The position numbers and the translations under genes are program-made. From Chrysaora quinquecirrha (lineage: Eukaryota > Cnidaria > Scyphozoa > Semaeostomeae > Pelagiidae), in the NCBI GenBank assembly GCA_014526335.1, contig JACTAT010000046.1, positions 45,505 through 109,504 of the forward strand: DNA of 64,000 bases, read 5' to 3'. Below, one piece after another: positions 12,650-23,900 of the stretch; within the stretch, counting starts at the first letter, position 1, and each line of letters starts with the position of its first letter. The notes below the pieces were generated by a model, which saw nothing but the letters and a program-made list of their open reading frames with translations, did no database searches and was not told the origin of the DNA.

Positions 12650-12990
12650 CCCGCAATGCGGGTGTGTTTTTACCTTGACACCCGCGATGGGGGTGAATAT
12701 TAGTACCAGTTTAGCCTTGGAAAGACAAGATACCACTCAGCTACCTTTTAACTTGCTGCCTTTTAACTTGCAGCCTTCTGAACTTTCGCTAGAGTCCGGG
12801 GAGGTTGTGGGATGCCATGGGGAGCTAGCCTCCCCGGACTCTAGCGAAAGTTCAGAAGGCTGCAAGTTAAAAGGCAGCAAGTTAAAAGGTAGCTGAGTGG
12901 TATCTTGTCTTTCCAAGGCTAAACTGGTACTAATATTCACCCCCATCGCGGGTGTCAAGGTAAAAAGCACGCCCGCATGGCGGGCGTCAA
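12650..12990. repeat. Long foldback (about 140-base arms)
   Basis: Arms from about 12668 to 12808 and 12822 to 12962 are almost perfect inverted copies (for example CTTGGAAAGACAAGATACCA and its complement). The ends carry smaller CACCCGCGATGGGGGTG palindromes. ORFs on both strands read the same peptide because of the symmetry. Confidence 0.9.
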
Positions 12991-13059
12991 GTTAAAAAGC
13001 TAGTCTACTTCTAATGGTAAACATATAAGAGAATTGATAAAAGGGTATTAAATTGTGGA

Positions 13060-13395
13060 CAAAAAAAGAACATTATCATCATCATCATCATCATAGTTAT
13101 CATCACCGTCAAAAGTATCATTATCGCCATCATCAACTATAACATTATAATCACCATTAGAATCATCCTCATCATCATCATCATTACCATCTTCATAATC
13201 ATCATCATTACCATCTTCATAATCATCATCATCATCATAATCATAATCATCATTAGATCTCATCATCATTATCATCATCATCATGCCATCAAAATCATAA
13301 TAATAATAATAATAATAATAATCATCATCATCATCATCACAATCATCAATATCTTCATGTCATCAAAATCATCATCATCATCATCATCATTAAAA
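13060..13395 (+). repeat. (CAT)n microsatellite with ACCATCTTCATAATCATC variants
   Basis: Triplet repeat; the Asp-rich minus-strand ORF is its translation. Confidence 0.97.
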
Positions 13396-15694
13396 TATGA
13401 AAGCTGAAGGTCAAATATAAGCCAAGTTTTATAAAACAAAGCTTAGGATGGGGTAGTGAGCCAGTGAATCACGGAGGTTAAGGGTATCTCTGACTGTGTT
13501 TCATCTACTTGCGTTATAATGCAACGTTTCTATGCCCTGTCTGCACTCGAAAATCCTATTATTAACAGCCTAAATAAAAGTCAAACAGTTCGATGGTAAA
13601 TGCTAAATGAAATTTTTTGCCACCAAGTTGCCAGATCTACTTAGAATATTCCAAACGCTTTTATGCCAACTTAAGACGCAAAATAAGTAGTATTACTGCA
13701 GCGTAAATTCGACAATCCTATCCGTATCTCATCGCAGACTTTAATTTTAAATGTCCGTCATGAACAATAAATATCTCACTGTATCAAGACGATTTTCATT
13801 TTGTGTGTTTGTGTTCTGAATTTTCAAAGGAACATTCAACTTGAAACCCGTAAAATCTATGGCCTCTTAGTAGTGTTTCATATGCATTGAAACAGTAAAA
13901 CACAAAGTTTAATGTGGTGATTTATGGAAATAATCAAAGCAACAACTCTTCTTGAAAATGGAAAGAATATGAATGAGATTCCAAAATGAATTACAGTCTC
14001 CTAGTGTCCTTTAACGTCCTTTGACCCCTGAAAACGTGAAAACGTACTTACCAAAAACGCGAAACAACCCAAAATTGCCCACAACCAGCCAAAAGCACTC
14101 AAAACGAACCATAACTTGATGAAAAGCACCCAAAACCACCCTGAAATGTCCAATTCACTTGGAATCATCTATCAAGTGGCAGAAAATCCTTGAAAAATCA
14201 CCAGAAACTCTCATGTTCTGTGAAATTTCATTCTTAACTATTAAAATTCAACTTTCGTCTTGGGACTTTTGTTGACATAAAAAGCTTTGACATCGCTGGA
14301 GTGGGAAAAGCCTTTTGGTTCAGAACAGTAATGTAGTATTGTATTTGAGCGTGAAGTTGATCTAAAAAAGAACCACGTTTCTAGGTGGCCCAGGGAAAGA
14401 GCCTTTGTTGTGTAATCGAACAATGGGCCACAACAAAGGGGCAACCTAATTTGCATTTAAGGAGTTTAGTAATATAGATTATTCACCTTGATTTTTGTGT
14501 CTATTCTCTTGCGCCTCTGCGTTGTTCCTTATTAATATTTATTGATTTTTTCGACGCAAGTGTGACGGGTCACACAGGAAACAGCAAATCGCGTGGTTTT
14601 CTTCGTCTCAACTCTCAACATATCCCTTGGGAACTTCTAAATTTGAGGCCTTCTACGATGAATGGCGCACGGGGCAAATGATGTGGTTCGACACCCAGCT
14701 TAGGGACTTTCGAGTCCTATACTCGAGGAGCAATTCACTCCTCAAAAATGTGTACGAGATTTCTATTAAAACAAATGGATTTCCGAGGGATTTCTGTGAA
14801 AACAATAGGTTTTCTAGCAAAGGTGTACGAGATTTCAAAGAGTGAATCGCCCCTCACCTATACTGAGATTCAGATGCAAGTGAAAACTAAATTACATCAG
14901 GCGATATCAATGTAAGGCATTGGACAAATAAACTGAACATTTCATTAAACATCGTCCAAAATTGAAGTTCAGTGAAAAAGTTCAACCCATTTTGTTGTCA
15001 CCCTTTTCAGTCACTGAACGTTGTTCAGTGAATGTTTGATGGGAGTCAAAAATATTCGGGGAACAAAATTTAATAAGTGGTATGTTAAGTTTGTAATACT
15101 GTTTTGTATGGTTTGCAACACTGAACACTGTTCCGATATTAAATGTGCATATTAATAATTGGCGGGAAATTTTCCAATTTCGTCAATGAGAAATCTCGCA
15201 TTTCGCTCCTAAATTACTTGCAAGGGTTTGAAGATCTTCAGCAAGTTCTTCAGTCCAGCGTATTTGGCCACTCGGTCTAGTGTCTGTGCTATTATTGTGC
15301 ACTTAAAATTAAAGAACTGTTAAGGAAATTCTGGAACTACAGTTTGATCAAATGAGGTCCAAAATTAAGGAACTTCAGGAACAATTAAAAAGCGTGGAAA
15401 TAGCATTGCTGGAGTGCAGTATACAGTAGTTGTATTTATTTCTGGGCAATCATAAATGGCGGGAGAAAAAACTAAGTCAATTAGATGCATGATGAGTGAG
15501 GAATATGTTGATGGTCGAACGAAAGGGAAATTTCGTTTGGTCTATGATGCAGGCTAACCCTAAGCTTTGGACAAATTTCCTTCTAGGGCTTTACTTTTGA
15601 AGCAGGGGCAAATGCAAATGAGATACAATACATATTTTCATACCCTTCTCTTTCGTCAACTTCTCTTCGGAATTTTTTACATTAATGGGCATAC

Positions 15695-15752
15695 CAACAG
15701 GTAACACAACAACGTTTGCATTTCTCTCCTCACTTGCTTCATTTTCTGGCAT
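15695..15752 (-). CDS. Candidate internal exon, 3' part of the minus-strand gene
   Basis: Acceptor TTTTGTAG|ATG; donor GTTG|GTATGC. Reads MPENEASEERNANVVVLPV, phase 0 in and phase 1 out, and joins in frame to the exon at 12243-12341. If the donor is skipped the frame continues to a stop about 30 codons on. Confidence 0.45.
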
Positions 15753-16559
15753 CTACAAAAGTATAAACGCATGCTTAGTTAGGTATATGAAAACAGTCAA
15801 GAGGTCATCCTTTAAATAAAATGTTCTTTTTTTCTAAAAAAATAGTTTAGCTATTTTCAAAAAAGGATGACTTTGTTTCATTCATACACGCTGTTTTTCA
15901 AGGCAACTCTTGAAATATTTCGTTCGAAATCTGAAAGGCAATGGTTCAAAGTTTTTCATTATTTTCCATCAAAAACAACAAATAAATCATTTACTTTTTA
16001 TTCTAATTGAAAGTCAATGAAATTTTGAACATTTTCCCGCCTAAATCAAGTTCGGCGAAGCCCCTGAGCCGTCATGGCTTTAATTGTATCATAGTCATGA
16101 TTGTATCTAGATTTTATGTTTTGGGCCTACGGCTATACTGTTGGCTGCCATTTTAGGTCAAGCGTTTAGTTTATTTTGTTGAGCTAAGTCTTAAGAAATT
16201 CCTGTCTACTAAAAAAGAGGGAACATGGGATGTAAGATACTCGCGGTTTAACAGCACCCTTTGTAAGAGACAAGAGGCTGGTGTTGGGTCAAATTTCCCT
16301 AAAAATTCAGACATTTTAGGCCTAGACTATCTTGGAGAACTCGTGAATTTGCATCTGCACACGTGATGCTTTCCTCTCACACAGATTTTAATATTTTGAG
16401 CAAGACATGAGTGTGATAAAAGACTGATGATGACCGAAACGAAGCTATTCTATGTGTTCTGGAAACTCGTGTATGAAAAATTTCCCTATGTATCGAATCA
16501 AGATACTGCAAGCTGCAAATGCAAAACTGTCATGGAGACGAAGCAAAGTCAACAGTTAC

Positions 16560-16641
16560 CTTGGATTTTGTAACGATGCCAACGTAAATCTTCGTCTTCG
16601 CTAAAGCTAAACAGTCTTCCTCGAAAAAATCTTTCCAATAA
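16560..16641 (-). CDS. Candidate internal exon, 3' part of the minus-strand gene
   Basis: Acceptor CTCATCAAAG|T and donor AAG|GTAACT. In the frame that joins to the next exon (out phase 0) it reads YWKDFFEEDCLALAKTKIYV then GIVTKSK. A second frame is also open, so the frame choice rests on the exon at 15695-15752. No family recognised. Confidence 0.45.
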
Positions 16642-17330
16642 CTTTGATGAGAAGCAAACTTGATTGGCCTCCTTGTTATATTTGCTACTTTCAACACTGA
16701 CATAAAAAGTATTTATGGATATCTTTCTTATTCATAAAAATACCGGTTATTTTTCGAGTTTCTTCAACGAAATTGCCGTGATGACGTGATTTGCCAAAGT
16801 CACGTGATGAAATTGCCGCCAATTTGTTAGACTCACTCCATAAGTCCCACTAGACTTATTACATTCGTCGTAGTCTACGCTCCTCCACACCCCACCACCC
16901 CGCTCCAACTACTCTGAGGAAACAGCGATTATGTTGTTGTAGTTGTTATGAGCTGTTTCCGAAAGAGTGGGAGGAATGTAATCAGTCTAAAGTCCCACTA
17001 CTTCGCTCAATGTTGTTGTTGTTGTTTTCTACATTCGCTCAGTGTGGAGTGACAAATCAAAATAAGGGAGCGCAAACTAGAGACTCGTGTAGTGAGTCTA
17101 CCAATTTGTGTCAGTGTCAATGGCAATGGCTTCAATGCACTGCGTCATTCGTGCAAAGGCTCGTTGAAAGGATTTTTTAAGAAATAATTTTTTAAGGCAA
17201 ATATCGAAGTGTTAGATAAATAAATGCTACAATAAATTGGCTCTGTCTCAATAAAACAGCCTTTAATTGCATACAAAAATGATACAAACGAATAAAATAA
17301 CCACAGATACACTACATAATTTCAAAAGAT

Positions 17331-17830
17331 NNNNNNNNNNNNNNNNNNNNNNNNNNNNNNNNNNNNNNNNNNNNNNNNNNNNNNNNNNNNNNNNNNNNNN
17401 NNNNNNNNNNNNNNNNNNNNNNNNNNNNNNNNNNNNNNNNNNNNNNNNNNNNNNNNNNNNNNNNNNNNNNNNNNNNNNNNNNNNNNNNNNNNNNNNNNNN
17501 NNNNNNNNNNNNNNNNNNNNNNNNNNNNNNNNNNNNNNNNNNNNNNNNNNNNNNNNNNNNNNNNNNNNNNNNNNNNNNNNNNNNNNNNNNNNNNNNNNNN
17601 NNNNNNNNNNNNNNNNNNNNNNNNNNNNNNNNNNNNNNNNNNNNNNNNNNNNNNNNNNNNNNNNNNNNNNNNNNNNNNNNNNNNNNNNNNNNNNNNNNNN
17701 NNNNNNNNNNNNNNNNNNNNNNNNNNNNNNNNNNNNNNNNNNNNNNNNNNNNNNNNNNNNNNNNNNNNNNNNNNNNNNNNNNNNNNNNNNNNNNNNNNNN
17801 NNNNNNNNNNNNNNNNNNNNNNNNNNNNNN
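17331..17830. other. Assembly gap, 500 Ns
   Basis: Exactly 500 N, the usual placeholder for a scaffold gap of unknown size. It cuts into a coding exon on the minus strand. All ORFs that cross it are artefacts. Confidence 1.
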
Positions 17831-17973
17831 ATGTGGCTTTTGAACATTGATTCGATCCGCTTCTTTCTGTATCTTTTTCATTATTTGAACTACATCATCG
17901 AGTGGCTTTCTTTTCCTTGACCTCTTGCTGTTCAAGATTTTCTTAGCAACTTCTGATGTTAGAGAGTTAACAC
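17831..17973 (-). CDS. Lysine-rich exon of the MTA-like gene, truncated by assembly gap
   Basis: Acceptor TTTGTTGCAG|GT, then an open frame of 47 codons running into the Ns: [40 protein letters not shown] and onward. The basic stretch KRSRKRK looks like a nuclear localisation signal. The required incoming phase is 1, unlike the exit phase of exon 15, so at least one exon between them is unseen or the donor used there is different. Assignment to the MTA-like gene rests on strand, position and composition. Confidence 0.6.
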
Positions 17974-20900
17974 CTGCAACAAATACGGCATGACTCAATT
18001 TTCAATAGCCTAGAATTCAACACATAGCCACAGTTTTTTTATTTTGGGATACTATGTACGAAAAATCACATTGAGGGAGAACATATCTGGCAAAAAAAAA
18101 CCTTGAAAGGATGCTTTATCTCAGGCCGGCCCTAAGGTCCTAGTCTCTCTTTGATGAAAAACTCTCCAAATTTTATAGATTGCACAGGGATTTAGAAAGT
18201 TACAGGCTTTCAAATTCCTTTCAAATAAACAATTTCACCAGTCGCCCCATTCTCAAATGCCAGATGCGTTTCGCTCTTGTTGGAGCTCATCAGTGACATG
18301 TGTGAGAATGAACTGGGGTTTATTGCGTGAGAAGCACAAGTGCTAATCATACGACTACCGGAGCTGGGCTGAACATCCTTTCAAATAGTGATATTAAACG
18401 GGTTTAAACAATTCATTGAGATGCAAGGTGATCCGTTTGAGTATCTAAGAAACTTATAAAGCCCGAGGGGGGCACTTGATCAAATTCTGTAAGGGAAGTG
18501 CCGCCCAAGCTTAAAAACAATACCCGACCTTATACAAATTTTTCTCGAAAATTAATACGCGACCTTTTAAAAATTTTTTTTCGGTACACGACCTTATACG
18601 CCTTATACCAATTCGTGAAAATCTTGAAAACTGAGACCGTTGTTGTTGTTGTTGTTACTTTATTTTGAGTAGGCTGTTATTTCTAGCTTTTCCAGCTAAT
18701 TTAGGCCTACTATGCATGTCGCATCCAGGCATGCGACCCCTAGTTTAACGTCCCTTCCGAAGGAAGGCAGAGTGAGTTGTTTAGTCATCCATCTAGAAAG
18801 TCACCCATCCAGATGCTGACCTCACACGACCAAGCTTTACTTCAGCTATCTAACGAGAACTGACTGAGAACCTTGGACACCCTCTCCACGAGTTCCGGGC
18901 AGCACGTCCTCAGTACCAAAATCATACATAGTGCCCCCGGGTTTAAAGCGTAAAGCGCAATCAGAACTCCTAATGGAAATAAAAAGAAACTTTCAGTAGT
19001 GGGCAAATTTTCTAATTTCTTAAAACCAACTTTAAAATTAGAACCTTTATTCACGGGCAACTCTATACAACAGACACCTCTCTACAAAGGACAATGAAAA
19101 CACTGTTCCGACAGTTGTCTGTTATATGGAGGCAACCTCGTCCCTAGGCCCCAAATCGAATTTCCTCGAATCTCAACTGTCAAATCGATTTTGGCCCTGG
19201 TACCGGCCACAAAATCTGCCAAAATACTGGCAATTTTGGCCTAAGCATGAAAACAAGTATAGATTTTGAAAGCAGATGTTCTTAGAAAGGAAATGCAAAG
19301 AATTTCATTGATAACTGTAAGGCAAGATACAATAGGGGGTACTTCAATGTGTCCATGATTAGACGTGAATCTGGACTTTGACAAAAGGACCCATTTGTAT
19401 GATAGGATTTTCAAGGATTTCTGACCCATTTGCATGAAAATCGGGAAATTTCAAGCCCTTGTGTATGAATTTGGTTGATTTTAAAACCCTTTTACAGTGC
19501 TAGAATTCACGAAAGGTCTCGCAAAATCGAATCTGACGGCGATTCTTTGCAATCAATGTGACTGAGCTCTGTTGTTGCTGCTAATTCATCGTTTGGAAAG
19601 CAAAAAACAAAGTAGAAAGGTTGTCAGCCACTTTGCGGTAAATCATAATGGGACCTTTTGGTAAGAAAATCCTAAAATACCAACCCATCAACCAGAATCG
19701 AGCAGAATATCAGACCCATGTGTAGAGAAATTCAGTCGAAAAACCCATCCATATGAGCGGCACGTCTGGTATGTCTACATATTGAAGTACCCCCGAGTTG
19801 CAGGGGAACTGGACATGTAAAATGGCGTTTTCACTTTGAGTTTCTTTGCCTCTGGGAAGGAGCTATGCTGCATTGCAATATGGCGGCTCAAATGTGCCTT
19901 TAGGGTGAAACTCTGCAAGAAAAACAAAAATAAAGTTTTCCAATCACGCTCATTTGCTCGTTAACGCCATTCATGACAAATATATATAAAATATGTATGG
20001 CGCTGAAAAAGGCTCAGCATAGCCGAAACACAAAAAATTCAAACAGGAGGAGAGCTTTGCGTTGTCTGACTTGGAGAGTTACCGGGCGATTTCATTAGCT
20101 TTAAAGATCAGTGGAAACGTCGTTGGCTCTCTGATCATGCAGACTAGGTTCAAATCCCACTTATGCCACTTGTGGAAAAATCTATTCCAGCGTTTGCCAT
20201 TCACGACAAATATATGCTTGTTAACTAAAATAACCTATTTCTCTAAAGGTACAAAGCAAGACGCAGCAAAGTGGTTCCCTCAGATAGCAAATGTTGTTAC
20301 AGGCATATACAAGAAAGCTTGCTCAGTGTGACACTGCCAGGGACTTTCATCGAGCTTTTAACAAGATTTCTTGAAATAAACGCCCGCAGCGTTTATCAAA
20401 TTTCTAAACTTTTAAGGAGAGACGTTTATTAAGGGGATGTTTAAAAGAGGAAGTCGTTTATTTTCAAATCAACTTTTTGTGTCAAAACGAAAAAAAAGTG
20501 AATTTCATCACAGCCCATAATTTGAATTTCAACTCAAGATAAAGAAAACTTGTTTTCAGGCATAGTCAAGAAAAGTTTTCAACTTTCCTCCAGACAAAAT
20601 ACACCGAGCTGAAAATCTTCCTCACTGGACAATAAAAGACAGTTGTGTCTTGGGTGGGGCACGAGGTTCTCTATCTTTCCAACTGACCTTCGTCTGGTCA
20701 ATTACCGTGTGACCGTAATTTTTTCCTGGCTGTTATATAAGAAAATCCTGTTTTATTCTAAAAGAAAGAAAGTGAGGACAAGTAATACCTTATCACAACC
20801 AGCAACAGTGCATTTCAATCCTTTATGTGCAATCATATGATTTGATAGTCGCTCAGCTCTGTTGAACTTTTTGCTGCATATTCTGCATTTATAAACTGTT

Positions 20901-23900
20901 TCTGCAACCGATGACTGGGCTGATGACTTTGCAGTTTTCTTTAATCCACCAAATTTCTTCCAGTACAACCAACAATCTTTGCATAGGAATAATTTGCACT
21001 GAGATGTCGAGGGCCCCCATGGATACCATAAAGATGACTCTTTCTCTGTACATATAAAACATATTCATAAAATGTGAAGGGATGTCCGGGGGGTACTTAC
21101 ATAATTTCGGTACGGGTATGTGCCGCCCACATGGTTGGATTTTTAGCCCTGATATTCTGTAAACATGGATTAGTTAATCCAATCCCTATATGAGAGGGTG
21201 GGAAATTGAAGAAGGCTAGAAATTGTTACTTATTTGATTCAGAGTAGTGTTAAAGTCGCCTCGAGTATGCTCATAGTACAACTTGAAGTATTAATAAGAC
21301 GCAGGAGGAAGTCTTATTACATTTCAATATTTCGCTTTTTGGGACCGTGTGTAAATTATGAGTGGATGGGTTTATAAAATCTCGGCGGCGTTAAAAACGT
21401 GGGACGCTTATTAATTTTCGAAAATTTTCCTACCCCTCGCGCATATTAGGACCCCAGTTTTTCAATTTCTCAGATTTTCAATGTAAGCAAGACTTTTCTT
21501 GTCGCTAAAATCTCGGTTACAGTCTTATCCTTCCTTCTAAGCAAGATACCATTACAACTCAAGAGTTATAAATCCCCACCCCCCTCCCTCGTTTGCGAAT
21601 TTTTAAAGACAAGTCTCACCCTTTCGTTTATTGATATTTATTATCCCAGTTTATTTGGCACTGAAGAATAATGACCTCGAAAAAGTGGATTCTGAAAACA
21701 CCGACTTACCAAAGCAACTTTCACAAATATAATTTGGTGACACGAGGTTTCCACTGACATTTACTTGGTATTGAGTAGACGCTTGAACAGCGAGCGTTAG
21801 ATTGACTGCTGTGTTGCTGTAAAACAAAATGGCAAAAAACAATATTTCAGATTGCTGCTGGAGAACAAAACAACGTATTACATCAAGCAATCAAACAGCC
21901 GAAACGTTGGTTCTACTGCAGTTTATAAGTACCTAGTTAGACTTATTACATGAGTCACAGCTACCCCAATCGAGTCTACGCTGGACGCAGCCTCGTCCCC
22001 AGGGTGAATAAGCCCCAACGTGAAACTCCGCTGCCCATATTCGACCCTGGTATCGGCCTTGTCTATTCGCAATTTGATTTGCAGTTCAAACAATAGAAAT
22101 TTTAAATGACGTCACAGTTTCTTCAAAATTTCACACCAGAATAGGCCGAAAACTATGTGAAAAATTTGTACAAAAACCAAAAAATGATGCTGCATGAGAT
22201 AATGTATCTTGCCTTACAGTTATCAATGAAATTCTTTGCATTTCCTTTTTAAGAACATCTGCTTTCGGACTCTACATCTTGTTTTGATACCTAGGCCAAA
22301 AATTCCAGTATTTGGCAGATTTTTGTGGCCGGTTCCAGGGCCCAAATCAAATTGACGGTTGAGATTCGTGGAAATTCGATTAGAGGCCTGGGGGCGTGGT
22401 TGCACTGGACGCTCAAACCAGCCACTCTGAGCAAACAACTCTGGCGTTGTTTTTGTCTGAGTGGGAAAAGTGGGATTCATGTAATAAGTTTTGTCCCTAG
22501 TAACCAGCATCATTGTTACCATCATTGTAACGCGTTTTTTGTTTTTCTTTATTGAAATATTGGGGGCTGCCTCAAATTCTCGCTTTAACAGTACACGTGT
22601 AAAATTTATCGAAATTTGAGGTAGAAATAGGATCATAATTTCATTTTCCGGACCTTTAAAGGTAGAAACTCAAACTTGAGACTCAAGAATCAAAATTTTG
22701 TGGGGGGGCAGGTGGACTTCCCCAAGTCGTCTATGATAGAATGAATTTCAGGGTAAATATGTTCAGACTTATCAAGGCTGTTTCTGACATCATGACAAGC
22801 CTTTGATATTTAGTAGGGCAACGTTTCGGGAGAGATCCGTCTCACATCATCGGGCAATGAGAAATGTGATTTCTTTCCTATTCATTGCCTGATGATGGGA
22901 GACAGATCTCTCCCGAAACGTTGCCCTACTAAATATCAAAGGCTTGTCATGATAAGTGGTGACTATCATGTCTAGTACGGAGACTCTCTTTCATTCTATC
23001 AAAGATGACATGGACAAGTCCAGGGCACAGGTGAGATAGGGCTGATGCAAATACATTCTAGCTATGACAGACTTACCTGCTGGGGATAAAGATCTGAGTA
23101 ACTTTACTGTCGCCTTCAGCGGCTTTCATGCGTTTCTACAATTGAAGACAACAATTTAACACTAGAGGCAATCAGAATGAAGCAGCCAACGGTCAAGCCT
23201 GGGGACCTAGTGGAGGCCCCATGTGCCAGCCTGGGCACCAGGAGTCTTAAGTAAGTAAGTCATATGACCCTTAAGCTGGCATCTAAACCCAGTCATACCG
23301 GGGGAAAGGTGCTTTCCATATATAAGCTTCCCAACCAACTGACTTGTATGTATTAGCTACAAAATGTTTCAAGCAATTCGCAAATAACAATAGACCATGT
23401 GACATTGCCCTATTTGGAATGCAGTCAAACCAAAGCAAGATATTAATGCCTATTATACCATACAGTCAGAATCGAATGGCTCTTTGCAGGACAATAGAAA
23501 ATGGTTCGGATTTTTATAGATGCCAGGTGATGTTCAATGCCTCTGCCATTTCATTGTTTTAGCTGAATAGAAAAGCGTTAGCAATCTAGTTTGGGGTGAC
23601 AGCTATTCATCCATTTCACCGTTTATCCATTTTATCATTTTTCACACATGCACATATTATGGCTGTGATTTTTCAAGTGTACCATATATCAGATTGCGTT
23701 TGTACCGTACCGGATCAGTTTTTAGCCTGCAATGCAGTGTACCGGGTTATCTGTACAGGCGTACCGGGAAGCTGTCATCCACCCCCACATTCTAAGATAT
23801 ATAGAAGCCCGGTAGGATTAGGATTAATCATGTGGCACAAAATAAATCAGGAAAATATAATGATAGGCAATTTAACCTTAGCAACTAGTCTGAACGCAAT

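Larger units (their letters stand above)
12523..14560. mobile_element. Possible 2-kb element with inverted ends, carrying the foldback
   Basis: AATAAGGAACAACGCAGAGG at about 12550 recurs inverted at about 14515-14540 with flanking AAAAATCAAAG / CTTGATTTTT. Between lie the foldback and a CAT microsatellite. It appears to split a TATAAGGAAC-type element (12447-12520 and 15300-15400). Confidence 0.4.

Noticed and set aside
12675..12970. Matching ORFs on both strands (MGVNISTSLALERQDTT)
   Set aside because: Both arise from the foldback; symmetry makes both strands read the same peptide.
13048..13284. Asp-rich ORF
   Set aside because: CAT trinucleotide repeat.
17263..17998. Three ORFs of about 200 codons across the Ns
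   Set aside because: Open only because of the 500-base gap. Just the 17831-17973 part on the minus strand has coding support.
22223..22636. 137-codon minus-strand ORF
   Set aside because: Overlaps a dispersed repeat also found at 19125-19330; no protein features.
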